From Chara braunii (Eukaryota; Streptophyta; Charophyceae; Charales; Characeae): a stretch of 28,683 nt of DNA. The translations under genes and the position numbers were made by a program. The notes beneath the pieces are model-generated. The model was not told the DNA's origin and did no database searches. It worked only from the letters and a program-made list of their open reading frames with translations. Of this stretch, positions 1-9,689 are shown piece after piece. The DNA lies in NCBI GenBank assembly GCA_003427395.1, contig BFEA01000106.1, positions 936,053-964,735 on the forward strand, in the 5' to 3' direction. The number at the start of each line of letters is the position of its first letter. The stretch's first letter is position 1.

Positions 1-229
1 GACCCTCATCATGACTGAATCTGGCCTGCAAGAACCCTACCATACAGACTGCAATAACCCTACCACACACACACAGTGTTCCCGAACTACAGGTTACTAA
101 AAGCTTTCAGGCCAACGCGCGGCCTCCCAAAAAAATTTGGCTGCCCGTTTCTTATTTTACGCGAGCAGGGGGCCGGGTCTACTACCGCCCCTCACAACTT
201 CTTTTTTTTTTTTTTGACCCCAATTTTTG

Positions 230-322
230 GAGGTGCGCTGCATGCAGTGCGCGCGCGTGGTGCGAGATGCACGGTGCGGCGCACGTGCGCAGTGCAGCGC
301 ATTGCGATGCGCCGCATGTATG
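230..322. repeat. GC-rich TGCGC/GCGCA patch, copy 1
   Basis: A stretch of about 90 bp made of alternating TGCGC, GTGCG and GCAGCGC words, sharply more GC-rich than the surrounding AT-containing DNA. It is preceded by a T-run (about 204-216) and followed directly by ordinary sequence. The same composition and word set recurs at 4374-4580, 6100-6200, 24743-24832 and 26583-26668. I see no coding logic; the open frames are a by-product of composition. Confidence 0.75.
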
Positions 323-1336
323 TTCTAAACACTTCTATTATGATTAATGTTGCTTGCTCAAGAGCTGACATTCTTTAATTGTTGAGCTGGCTCAACTCGT
401 ATCTACTCGTCTGGATGGAATAGGGGCTGTTGTGGTGCAGTTTTCAAGAAACACACACACACACACGCATGACTGCACAAATTGTTAAATAGATTTCAAA
501 ATTCAAATAGACAACATGAACCTGGTGATGGTGTGGCAGGAGGGGGCATATACTGTCGGAGAGCACTCGTGTGCAGGGCGGATGGCTGCTACAGGAGATG
601 CGAAGTTCGAAAATGGCCTCCTGCCGGCGGGCAGCGAATGCCTCCAACCTCCAGTTCCCCTTGGCCTGCTGAATTTCACCGAAGATTGCAAGTACAGGCC
701 CTTCAGAACCGGTCCGGTTGGCCCAACGGTCCACCAAAAATTGCGCCAATAATTTTCGGGGGTCCACCAGGCACTGGAAAATTGCCTGGTGACCCCAAAA
801 AGAACTTCCGAATTTTCTTGAGACGGGGCCCACCCGGACCCCACAAACCTGACACCGGACCCGGACATCCAGATCGGACCGTCTGGATCCGGACAGTTAA
901 CAACCATGGTTTCCACCTTGTTTCTAGACCATCTCTGAACAGTTGGGAATGCCAAAAAAGGAATACTGGGCCTACACTGGGATGGATATTTCTTCCAGAG
1001 CCATTTTTTTGCAAAGGGGAAGAGGAAGGGGAAGGGGAGGATTGGGCAGTTGCCCTACCTCCCCCTTCGTGCAGAAAAGGGAGTTCTCTCCTCTGTTAGC
1101 AGAGGTAGAACTGTAGAAGAGGAGCTTTGTGGTCATGATCTCCATGATGCTTTGGGCAGCACCCTGAAACGGGGAAATCCCTCGGGCATGCAGAGGAGTA
1201 GCACCTTCAGTGTGTGTTGGAATCTGATCAACTTGTCAGTCAGAAAAGAATTGTTGACTGATTTCCTTGGGGACATCACAGCCATTAAAACAGGCTAAAG
1301 GCCCCTAAGTCCCCCTTATGCTGAAACCCTGAATCG

Positions 1337-1381
1337 TCGATTTGTGGCGTTTGTGCATGTCATCCTTGTGCAGGGGCCATG
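1337..1381 (-). pseudogene. U6 snRNA 3'-half fragment
   Basis: Read on the minus strand, the segment contains CATGGCCCCTGCACAAGG followed by ATGACATGCACAAA and then ATCGA. These match the plant-type U6 snRNA 3' half with single-base differences (CGC to CAC, ACG to ATG) plus a short insertion with partial duplication of CACAAA. The 5' half of U6 (stem-loop, ACAGAGA box) is absent, so this is a non-functional fragment. A second, almost complete copy lies at 16197-16301. Confidence 0.7.
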
Positions 1382-2379
1382 TCACAGTCTGTTCAGATTT
1401 TCAGTATTAGGCCCATGATTGGGGCCGTTTTTCTCCTTTGCCCAATCTTCCACATTTACTTCCTTATTTTGACAACCAGATTCACATCATCTGCCGGTGG
1501 ATGCGTCTGGTAGTAACCTGTCTGGAGAAGCAGTTGCATTTTTTTTTTTGTTGTTTTCTTTTTCTTTCTCCCATAATGCGGCTCTAGTTCTGCCGCAGTA
1601 CATCTCACTGCTCTACTTCGATTCTATCCAGCTGTTAGCGAAACCACCCACACCCCTGGTAGGTATTCCTAGAACCTTGGTAGGTAAGCACGAGTTATGA
1701 AAATGATTTCTTGAACTCATGGTTACACCGGAGTCGAACCCGGACGAATCCGGGAACAATCAGGACAGGGAACCGGCACCCTCTGCCATTGCCAGAGGGT
1801 CCGACGTTACAGCACCCTCCGACATTTCCAGAGATGTCGGAGTGTATTCACTGGAGGGGGTGTAATGGAACGAGGTGACCCAGAATATGGTTACCCCCCT
1901 GCAGAGACTGGCTGGCTGCGTTGAAACTGGTCAGGGATGCCATGCCCACCTGATGTATGCTCAGTTGCTGTTTGTTCATTCAATCGCATGAAATTGTTTA
2001 CTCGCCTGAGAGGTGTTTTGGACTTATCTCTTTTCTGTGTCTTAAGACTCTGAACTCCACCTGGCCGGACTGATCCAGATGTCGGGAGTACGGGCCAGAG
2101 CTCTGGAGAACCGAACATTGCCAAGCCCAGACTGTCCAGATGTCAGAGTTCTTTTTGAGGGGGCGCGGACCACTACTCATCGCACAAGATGTCCCTTACC
2201 GGACACGGCAAACGACCTCTTTAGGTCACTCAAGTACACATTACGAAACGGAAGAAACTCGATTCTAACGAAAGCGCAGTTAAATGCACACCAAATAGGA
2301 ACAAACAAAACACCAAAGTCTCTTGATAAAGAAAGCCCTTCCAGTGCCTCCAATCATCAATGCAACAACAATGTAGCCC

Positions 2380-3080
2380 TCGTATAGGCGTCCTGGACGC
2401 CGGCTCTACTTCCTATCGCTCCTGTCTGACCAGCCTATCTATGCCAGCAATCAGCCTATCTATGCCAGCAATCAGTCCACATGTCATAAGCCCAATGCCG
2501 CTCAAAGACTCTGACCGAACAGCCTGTCTTTGATAACACCAGGAACTTGCCTCGTTCACATCGCCTCTCTTCCTCGCCCCTCACTCCTTGTTCCACCAAG
2601 GACCTCCTGCACCTCCACCACCCCGGCTATGGAGCGCTCAGCCCGGCTATGGTGGACGCTCTCCCTTTTTCTTTCTCGCTGCCACCGCAGCAGCTTCCCA
2701 CTAGCACAGCGCTCAGCTACTGCTCCAGCAGCGCTGCCGCATTGGCACAATGCCCGAATGTGTAAGACTGGGCAGCCTCCAGTCTTTTCTGTTGAATGGA
2801 GAGGCTGAGGAGGCTGGCCCAGGCAGACGGTGCGCTATCCCAGTTTCCTGCACTCTGGCCTTTCTAGAATGTGCAGGCATACCCAGCGTCTGCAACAAAC
2901 TTGTGGGCCCAGATGCTGCACATGTGCTTGTAACTGCCTGGAGCCCTCTTCTGCTCACATTAGCCTTTTCCTAGGGCCAGCTGCATTTTCACCAGGCCCG
3001 CCTTCACTTAGGGCGGTGGCTGCAGGGCCTTTTCTGGCTCAATCAACGTCCTGAAGCCTAGCACAGTGCTCCGGATATCT
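2380..3080 (+). repeat. Dispersed repeat, copy A
   Basis: This segment and about 8170-9215 share, in the same order, a series of recognisable words: CAGCCTATCTATGCC, a CCAAGGACC block, GGCTATGG followed by GCTCAGC, GGCACAATGC / AGCACAATGC, and CCCGCCTTCACTTAGGG near the right end. The two copies are diverged and of different length, which suggests an old non-autonomous element. Copy A also carries a perfect 22-bp tandem duplication at about 2438-2481. No encoded protein was recognised and no terminal inverted repeats were found. Confidence 0.55.
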
Positions 3081-3302
3081 GGATGGCACCAATGGAACAT
3101 TGCCAGTAAAAAAACTCCGTATCTGCTTTGTGGCTCAAGAGGGCACACATCCAACTCATGAGAAACAGATCGCTCAAAACTCCAAAAAAGAGTCCAAAGT
3201 TAAAACTTCAAATTTCAAATTTCAAAAGGTCAAAAGAAATCAAAACACATTTCAGAATAGCTCTCGGACTGCTTTCAACACCTTTACAAAACATGGACTG
3301 AT

Positions 3303-3329
3303 TAATTATTATTATTATTGTTATTACTA

Positions 3330-3376
<47 letters not shown>

Positions 3377-3427
3377 GATGATGATGATGATGATGATGAT
3401 GATGTTGTTGTTGTTGTTGTTGTTGTG
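3303..3427. repeat. Compound trinucleotide microsatellite (TTA)n(TGA)n(TGT)n
   Basis: About 73 bp of TTA units, slightly interrupted at the left, turn into about 9 units of TGA and then about 8 units of TGT. Each block differs from the next by one base in the unit, which suggests point mutations that later expanded. It lies about 120 bp upstream of the exon acceptor at 3546. Confidence 0.95.
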
Positions 3428-3546
3428 ATAGTGCAATTTTGAATTTTCTAAATGTGTGAAACTATTGTCAGTGATAGCCATAGACAACTCCATATAAAAA
3501 CATGACTCTGTGTGTGTGTCTGATCGTTTCCTCCCAATACCTTTAG

Positions 3547-3656
3547 TAACATCTCCGGAAAGTTGGCGGTCACACAGAGGGGTGAAGAGGCGGATTCTCT
3601 GCTGAGTGACTTGAAGCTTATGACACGGCGCGTTGTGGAGATGGGCTTCGGTGCAG
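3547..3656 (+). CDS. MATE transporter, internal exon (loop before TM9)
   Basis: A 110-nt exon bounded by a TTTAG acceptor and a GTAAGG donor. It starts with the last base of a split codon, reads 36 codons (NISGKLAVTQRGEEAD... to ...TRRVVEMGFGA) and ends on one base (G). That G joins GA of the exon at 10992 to make glycine, giving ...VVEMGFGA-G-CLL. In MATE proteins the equivalent segment is the cytoplasmic loop (Arg-rich, ARR..A type) leading directly into TM9, and the alignment across the junction needs no gap. The acidic insert GEEADSLLSD is longer than in bacterial MATEs. The assignment rests on phase, splice sites and family alignment from memory. The 7.3-kb intron between this exon and the next is a prediction. 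Confidence 0.75.
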
Positions 3657-3975
3657 GTAAGGCCCAACTGGCGTGTCCTTTTGTGCCGTCTTCTGCCTTT
3701 TCGTGATCCCTGAAAGGGAGGCAAAGTGCCTTAGCAGTGATAGCAAATACTTAACTAAACTCCCAACAGGAAGCGGGATGAGAAAAAGGTGAGCCATCTT
3801 TCTTGTCTGTCTGCTGTGTAAAATTCCATATTTGAATCCGGTTGTATTTCTGACTTTACACGAGTGTATTTCCCCCCCAGAAGTTTCCATTTCAAATAAG
3901 CGCTTTTTCTAGCCTTGTAGCCTTTTATATACTCTCAGCTGCTCTGTGACAACACTGACAAATGTCGCTCCTTTC

Positions 3976-3997
3976 TTTTTTTTTTTTTTTTTTTTTT
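3976..3997. repeat. Poly-T tract
   Basis: A run of 22 T. Unlike the T-runs at 7260, 11486, 11571 and 26808, its flanks show no obvious direct repeat. Confidence 0.9.
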
Positions 3998-4221
3998 CCC
4001 ACGACAAAACAAAGATGCGGAGTCAGCCTTCACAGAGTTCATTCCTCCGCAAATGAAATCCGGCACATGCTGCCGGGAATCATTGCTAGTCCTCTTCCCA
4101 TCTACTTGCTGCAATCTCATTGGGCTGGCGGTGCCCAGTGCCACACAAGATGGGCAATTGAAAAATGCCCAAGTGCCTCGCCTAGGCGAAAGTAATCCAC
4201 GCAACACTGTTCTGCAGCCAT

Positions 4222-4308
4222 AAATATCACATACATACTTTAAATATCACATACTTCAGATATCGCACACTTTAAAAATATCACATACTTCAAATATCAC
4301 ATACTTTA
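4222..4308. repeat. Short tandem array, unit about 18 bp (AAATATCACATACTT)
   Basis: Five imperfect units of the type AAATATCACATACTT(C/T) in a row, with variants CAGATATCGCACACTT and AAAATATCACATACTT. It is AT-rich and immediately precedes the GC-rich TGCGC patch at 4374. Confidence 0.85.
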
Positions 4309-4373
4309 AACTAGCTAGCTAATCAGAGATCGAAGTAAACCCCAGATGACCTAACTGCATGCAAACCATACTT

Positions 4374-4580
4374 GCGGCGCATCCATGCGCTGCGCGATGC
4401 GGTGCGGTGCGCAGCGCGCCGTGCGGCCGTCGGGGGTGCGCGCATTGATGCGCGATGCGCGCGCATCGATGCGCAGTGCGCAATGTGGGATGCGCTGCGC
4501 GGCACTTGGATGCGCAGTGCGCCAGTGCGCCGGGGCGTGTGCGTGCCGCGCGCATTTGCGCGCATGGTGCGCTCGGGCAT
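4374..4580. repeat. GC-rich TGCGC patch, copy 2 (largest)
   Basis: About 200 bp dominated by TGCGC, GCGCA and GATGCGC words. It contains many short self-complementary sites (TGCGCGCA, GCGCGC, ATCGAT). It starts with CATACTTGCGGCGC, the same lead-in found at the copy at 24743, which suggests a real element boundary and not just base composition. It runs directly into the purine minisatellite. Confidence 0.8.
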
Positions 4581-5603
4581 GGAGGGAAGGGAAGGACAAC
4601 GACGGAGGGAGGAGGAGATGGGTGACGAGGGAGGGAATGGAGGAGCGAGGAGGAGATCAATAGCGACGGAGGAGGGGGAAGGGAGAAGGGCGGAGGGAGG
4701 ACGACACCGATGATGGAGGGAAGGGGAGGACANCGACGAANGGAGGAGGAGATCGATGACGAGGGAGGAGGAGATCGATAGCGAGGGAGGAGGGGGAAGG
4801 GAGAAGTGTGGAGGGAGGGCNACGNCNATGATGNANGAGGGAGGGGGAGCAGTGGTGCACTATTAAAAATTTCATATATGAAAAAAAAAAAAAAAAGGAC
4901 GACATGATGAAGGAGGGAGGGGGACGACAGCGATGAAGGGAGGAGGAGATCGATGACAAGAGAGGGAATGGAGGAGGGAGGAGGAGATCGATAACGAGGG
5001 AGGAGGGGGAAGGGAGAAGGGCGGAGGGAGGACGACGCCGATGATGCATGAGGGAGGGGGAAGGGAGAAGGGCGGAGGGAGGACGACGCCGATGATGCAT
5101 GAGGGAGGGGGAGGACAACGACGGAGGGAGGAGGAGATCGATGACGAGGGAGGGAATGGAGGATGGAGGAGGAGTTCAATAGCGAGGGAGGAGCGGGAAG
5201 GGAGAAGGGCGGAGNGAGGGAGGAGGAGATCGATGACGAGGGAGGGAATGGAGGATGGAGGAGGAGTTCAATAGCGAGGGAGGAGCGGGAAGGGAGAAGG
5301 GCGGAGGGAGTACGGCGCCAGTGATGGAGGGAAGGGAGGACAACGACGGAGGGAGGAGGAGATCGATGATGAGGGAGGGAATGGAGGAGGGAGGAGTAGA
5401 TCGATAGCGAGGGAGGAGGGGGAAGGGAGAAGGGNGGAGGGAGGACAACACCGATGATGGAGGGAAGGGGAGGACAACGGCGGATGGAGGAGGAGATCGA
5501 TGACAAGGGAGGAGGGAGGAAGAGAACTTGACGAAGGAGGGAGAAGGGGGAAGAAGAACGATGGCAAGGGAGAAATGGGGAGGAGGAGGAGCTGCACAGT
5601 TTC

Positions 5604-5605
<2 letters not shown>
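4580..5605. repeat. Purine-rich minisatellite (GAGGGAGGAGGAGATCGATGACGAGG type)
   Basis: About 1 kb in which the plus strand is nearly all G and A, built from a higher-order unit of roughly 110-130 bp. Recurring parts are GGAGGAGATCGATGACGAGG, GGGAAGGGAGAAGGGCGGAG and GACGACGCCGATGATG. Individual units are partly deleted or re-ordered. An A-run with the small palindrome TTTCATATATGAAA interrupts the array at about 4869-4895. Eleven ambiguous N bases (4733 to 5666) show that the assembler could not resolve near-identical units. Long open frames on both strands are composition artefacts. Confidence 0.85.

Positions 5606-5658
<53 letters not shown>
5606..5658. repeat. (AG)n microsatellite
   Basis: About 26 uninterrupted AG units directly following the purine minisatellite, ending in GGGGC with two ambiguous bases. 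Confidence 0.95.
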
Positions 5659-5662
<4 letters not shown>

Positions 5663-6099
5663 NGGNGGTAACCCACCTGGATATGGCCGCTGCTTCCTTC
5701 GCTTCCTCCCAGTGCTGCGACCCTTGGCTCCTTCGTGCTGCTGTTCACAGCTGCACGGGATATGGCTGAACGATGAAGTGGGGAGCTGCTTCCTGTTGCA
5801 GTGAACACGAGAAGAGGAGTACGAGATGACGACGACGGCGACGACGAGACACGGCGGCCGTGAAGGACTGCGTGGCGTCGGGGCACCACGGTCGACTGCC
5901 GGGCTGGGGGCCGACGTGGGGCAGGTTCGAGCAGTTCAAAAAATGAACTGCTTGGATCTCCCCGCTCTTTTTTTTTTTTGCGGGGGCATTCGCGGCCTCA
6001 AATTTTTTTATTTTTTTTTTGTAGCCGGCGGCGCGAAGTCCCTACCGGGCATACAAACCCCCCCCCAAACTTTCCTTTTTTTTTTTTCAACCACTCGAT

Positions 6100-6200
6100 T
6101 TGCCTGTGCGCTGCATGGCATGCGCGTGCATCATGCGCGCTGCGCGGTGCGGTGCATGTGCGCGCTGCAGCGCATGCCGATGCGCTGCATGTTTTATGCG
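6100..6200. repeat. GC-rich TGCGC patch, copy 3
   Basis: About 100 bp of TGCGC, GCATGCGC and GCAGCGCATG words, preceded by several T-runs and a C-run (about 5965-6085). This T-run plus TGCGC arrangement resembles copy 1, where TTTTTT and CCCCAATTTTTGG precede the patch. Confidence 0.75.
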
Positions 6201-6339
6201 AACTGGAAGCAAGCAATCATACTACTTGGCCAGTTGAAATTCAAGCCACCGACCTACACAACCGCTATTGATGAAGAAGCCGGAAAAAAAACAAAACAAA
6301 AAGAACTTGAATTCTTTTTTCCTTTTTTTTGTAATTGTC

Positions 6340-6430
6340 CTGGCTCCATATCCATTCTGGGGAGCGTCAGTCCGGTTCCTGTTCCCCCGGCAAGTCAAAA
6401 TCCTTGGATACATCGTTTACACCCTCACGC
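6340..6430 (-). repeat. 90-bp block shared with 13005-13085
   Basis: The reverse complement reads GATGTATCC, then CTTGCCGG(G/T)GGAA, then a stretch ending in CTCCCCAGAATGGATATGGA. The plus strand at 13005-13085 shows GATGTATCC, CCTGCCGGTGGAA and CTCCCCAGAATGGACATGGA in the same order. The later copy lies just upstream of the reverse-transcriptase remnant, so this is probably a stray piece of the same LINE family in the opposite orientation. Confidence 0.55.
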
Positions 6431-6598
6431 ATCCTTCCGTTTGACTGAAGGATCGCTGATCAGCATTGATTGCTCCCTGTTACAGGACAATTGACTGTCC
6501 TCCGCTTGCCCTCCTCATGTATTCCTCTCAGGTTCTATCTGTGGACCTGTCAGATCTGACTGTACAGTAGTATACACATCAAGAATCATAAGAAGGAA

Positions 6599-6648
6599 TC
6601 CTTCCTTCCTTCCTTCCTTCCTTCCTTCCTTCCTTCCTTCCTTCCTTC
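6599..6648. repeat. (CCTT)n microsatellite
   Basis: Twelve tetranucleotide units without interruption, ending in CAGG. Confidence 0.95.
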
Positions 6649-6719
6649 AGGTTGTCATGAGCTATTAGGGCTCCGGGGCCTATCTGTCTGAGAGCTCTGT
6701 CTCCATACTGGAATCTCTG

Positions 6720-8000
6720 AATTATGCCAGTCCTTGAATTTCAGCTGCATGTTGTTAACGTCTGCCACCTTGTCCTTGGCTAGCCAGATTCTCCTCCACG
6801 CCGCCAGGTGTATCCTACCCGTGTACAGGAAGTTCTGTACCGTCTCCTTGACCCTTGGCCATGTGCATAGAATCTTTTGCTTCCATCACCGTCTTTGTTG
6901 TGGCCCAGACTTTGTCAATGGCGTTCTTGGTCTCATCCAGAGTCCTGCTGCATCTTTCTTTCCGTATTACCCATAGAGTCGCTTTCGGGATCAGACCCTT
7001 GGCCACTGTTTTTCTGGCTTGATGAGCGGGGTGCTCAGGGAAGGGGAACGAGAAGAGGCGGTCCCATGAGTTAGAGGCCCCCCTTGCCCATAGTTCTGCT
7101 GCTGCTTTACACATGATTAGACAGTTTAGCAAGTCTTCTTGCTCTTGGTCTGAGCAAACCACGCTTCTACCCGAGCTTTTGGGGTCTCTTTTCCTCCTCC
7201 TGCTATGTAACGAGTGGTTGACTGGCAGGGTAACATATGTCATCAGCCATTGGAGACTTTTTTTTTTTTTTTTTTTTTCCCTTTTGGGACCATTTCTTGA
7301 AGGACCCGAAGGACGGCCATTGGAGACTTTTTTTTTTTTTTTTTTTCCCCTTTTTGGGACCATTTCTCGAAGGACCCGAAGGACGGCCATTGGAGACTTC
7401 TAAGTTCTAACTTCTAACGTTGATTGGGCGTCATTTTTTTGGACTTTTCCCATGGTATTTCGGTTATTTGGTGTCCCTCTTTTGGCAGAAGGATCATTTC
7501 CACCCTCCTGCCTGTGCAGACAGATGAAACCGGTAGAGGGAACCACTTTGCTGTTGGGGTGTGCTCCCGCATTTTGGATGCGTCAGACATTGGATGTTTA
7601 AATGTTTTGTGTGAACTTGCGAGTGAATGAGCAGAAGGTGTAATCTATTCTCACTTGTCTGTTCACATCGGGTCGGATTGCTCTCGTGCATGCTCGGGTT
7701 GTTTCGCCGCGGCTAGCCTCAACTCTTCCCCTAGCAGCCTTGTCCATCTGCGTCTAATTGTCGGTTATGGGTCTTGTGTCTTTAGTAGCATCTCGTACCC
7801 TACTTTGGCCGTGTACTCTAAAATTGGTAAGGTTACGTTTTCCCTTTTGCCTTTCTTCAATTGCCACCCCCATTGAGCTGAATGGGGGTCAAATCCCAGG
7901 TCCTGGATGAAGGTTTGGATTTGGAATATCGTTTCTCCAACTTTTTTGGCCATGGTGGCATAGCACCATTACTCCAATTTTGCGTAAAGTGCAAGGAATA
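6720..8000 (-). mobile_element. Degenerate LINE remnant, 3' (zf-RVT) part
   Basis: On the minus strand a broken reading frame runs from about 8000 to 6720. The first part (7953-7765) includes AQWGWQLKK, followed by YTAKVGYEMLL. This is the conserved 'W.W......YT.K.GY..L' start of the zinc-binding domain that follows the reverse transcriptase in plant LINEs. Later (about 7130-6850) comes EDLLNCLIMCKAAAELW and ATLWVIRKERCSRTLDE, matching the 'E...H.L..C..A...W' and 'LW.IW.ERN.R.F' blocks of the same domain. Stops and frameshifts separate the parts, so it is dead. Two A-tailed inserts interrupt it at 7246-7399. The catalytic reverse-transcriptase core is not seen on this strand. Confidence 0.65.
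7246..7399 (-). mobile_element. Tandem pair of A-tailed, U6-like short inserts with direct repeats
   Basis: The 14-bp word GCCATTGGAGACTT occurs three times, at 7246, 7316 and 7386. Between successive copies lies a T-run of roughly 18-20 bases plus a body of about 37-39 bp. On the minus strand each unit reads: direct repeat, body, poly-A, direct repeat, the layout of a processed retro-insertion. The body begins CGTCCTTCGGGTCC and continues TTCGAGAAATGGTCCC. The first part resembles the U6 5' stem-loop; the second contains 14 bases (TCGAGAAATGGTCC) matching the U6 3' end. The U6 link is an inference from short matches; the repeat-tail-repeat layout is directly visible. Confidence 0.6.
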
Positions 8001-8169
8001 TGAGCGAGAGCGATAGACAGATGTCCAGATTGCAAAATCACGAAGTAGCCCAGATACTGGCAGACAGTCGTGTACCAAGCAGAGAGCACAATGCACCAAG
8101 GTGCCCATCCAAATAAGAGCAATACAATGAACTCATATGTCAATGTCGATGCTCTTGGTCTCACCAACA

Positions 8170-9215
8170 CAGTATCCAATGTCGCTCCTGCTGTCTGGCG
8201 CCCAGCGCCCAGCCTACAGAACTCAGCCTATCTATGCCTATCTACGTTCAGGGAACTGGATCACATCGAAGTCGAAGACCAATGTACGTGACGTCATCAC
8301 CAATGCAGACCGCCAGCATACACCAGGTACGTTCTCTCTCCTCTCGCATCACACCTTGACTTCCCACAGTGCGCATCCCCGACACCCAAGGACCACCAGC
8401 CTCCGCTGAGCAAGCCTGGCTATGGCTGCTCAGCGCCAGCTGCACCAGCAGCGCCCAATAGCACAATGCGCCCGTGTGCGCCTCTTCCTGCCCTAGGCCT
8501 ACCAGCGGCCTCCAGCGCTCAAACCAGAAGTGCTGCCGCCAGCAAGCACACGGCCGGAATCCCCTCTGGCTGCCGTGCTCACTTTCCTTTATGGAAAGTG
8601 AGCTCTGCTTTGTCGAGCTCTGGGCCTGGCTGGACGAGTTTCCAGTAGCTTCCAGTCGGGGCCAAGTGTCTGCGCCCAGGGGCCCAGTTGCTGTTACGGG
8701 TCTGGGCGCCTTTACAGTTGGGCACGCCCAGGTAGCCCACGAGGATACAAGTGTCTGCCGCGATCTCATTGGCTGCTGGCCAGTGTGTGACGAAGATGCT
8801 GCATTCTCATTGGCCCGCGGCCGTTCTGTGATGTGTTGGCCTCTGATGGCTCACGCCTCGAGCTTCTGCTGCCGGAATGAGCCAAGAAAAGAGCTCATGT
8901 TACTCTGTAACCAACTGGTGTGCTGCAACTGTCTGATACCCGACATGCAGAATTGACAAAAAATATTTGAAAAATAGGCTTCTCGTAAATATTCTGGCCT
9001 GCCTTCACTAAGGGGGGGCACAAGTCTGTACGGGGCCTCAGCCGAGATGTGGGGTGAGCCCTAGAAGGGCCACTGCACAGATTCAGGCCCGCATATAGAT
9101 TCCAACAGCCCTTTAGCGCGATCACACTGGCCTGTACCCAGGCCTTGGCACATACTAGCCAGCCCGCCTTCACTTAGGGTGGGCGAGGCCTTTTCCAGCA
9201 CTGCCGAGGGCTCAA
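8170..9215 (+). repeat. Dispersed repeat, copy B
   Basis: Collinear with about 2380-3080: CAGCCTATCTATGCC at about 8225, CCCAAGGACC at about 8387, GGCTATGG followed by GCTCAGC at about 8418, AGCACAATGCGCCC at about 8460, and CCCGCCTTCACTTAGGGTGGG at about 9165. A partial extra copy of that last word (CTGCCTTCACTAAGG) sits at about 9000, so this copy may have an internal duplication. It has the higher GC content of the two. No protein domain was recognised. Confidence 0.55.
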
Positions 9216-9689
9216 ATCCTCACAAAAGCGTGATACCCATCGAGAGTGACCTTCTTTTGGGTCTTGATTCAGTACAGATGGGATGTAACACAGCCAAATA
9301 GCTATTGGTGTTAGGCCTGTGTACGGACTGGTATGCGAGGGTTGGAGGTACTTCTTGAATTTCTACCCTCCATTCTCCAGGTTTCCAAGAGAAGTCCTCT
9401 TTAAGGGCCTCTTGCCAGCTTTCAGGAATGCTTCTTATCATTTCCCGTAACTTCTCATTGCGATGATGACATCGAGTTCACACATGTAATGAATGATGTA
9501 ACTCCGTAACTGTTGATAGACAGGTCGTGACTTCGAATCCTTTTTTAATCAACAGGGATACAATAAGGTTGGGGAAAGTAATCCGCTGACGACTGCCACT
9601 TGTGCCGAGGGAGTAACCGAGCTTAGGACCGCCGTACTAAGAGTGTGGGTCGAGGGTTTAGGCTGGATGCAGAGTGGGCATTATTGTCC

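Larger units (their letters stand above)
1..3546. other. Gene-free stretch upstream of the first recognisable MATE exon
   Basis: No exon that I can assign lies here. Because the exon at 3547 begins in mid-codon, at least one more MATE exon must lie upstream. I searched this stretch for the expected TM7-TM8 coding sequence (a hydrophobic block ending before the cytoplasmic loop, with a phase-2 donor) and did not find it. The preceding intron is therefore probably longer than 3.5 kb. The stretch contains a TGCGC-rich patch, short CA repeats (61-76, 450-468), a U6 fragment, one copy of a dispersed repeat and several short inverted repeats. Confidence 0.5.

Noticed and set aside
1600-1660. Exon-like piece between TTCTGCCGCAG and GTAGGTATT (YISLLYFDSIQLLAKPPTPL).
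   Set aside because: The splice sites look acceptable, but the phase (0 out) does not fit the MATE exon at 3547, which needs a phase-2 donor, and the peptide matches no MATE segment.
1718-1800. tRNA on the minus strand: CCGGGTTCGACTCCGG followed by TGTAACC looks like a T-arm and acceptor end.
   Set aside because: The T-stem has mismatches and the expected 5' acceptor strand (GGTTACA) and D-arm are absent upstream on that strand, so no cloverleaf forms. At most it is a B-box-like word.
4319-5889. Long open frames on the minus strand (up to 395 codons, Ser/Pro/Leu-rich).
   Set aside because: They follow the purine-rich minisatellite and contain only repeat-encoded low-complexity peptides; the other strand is open too.
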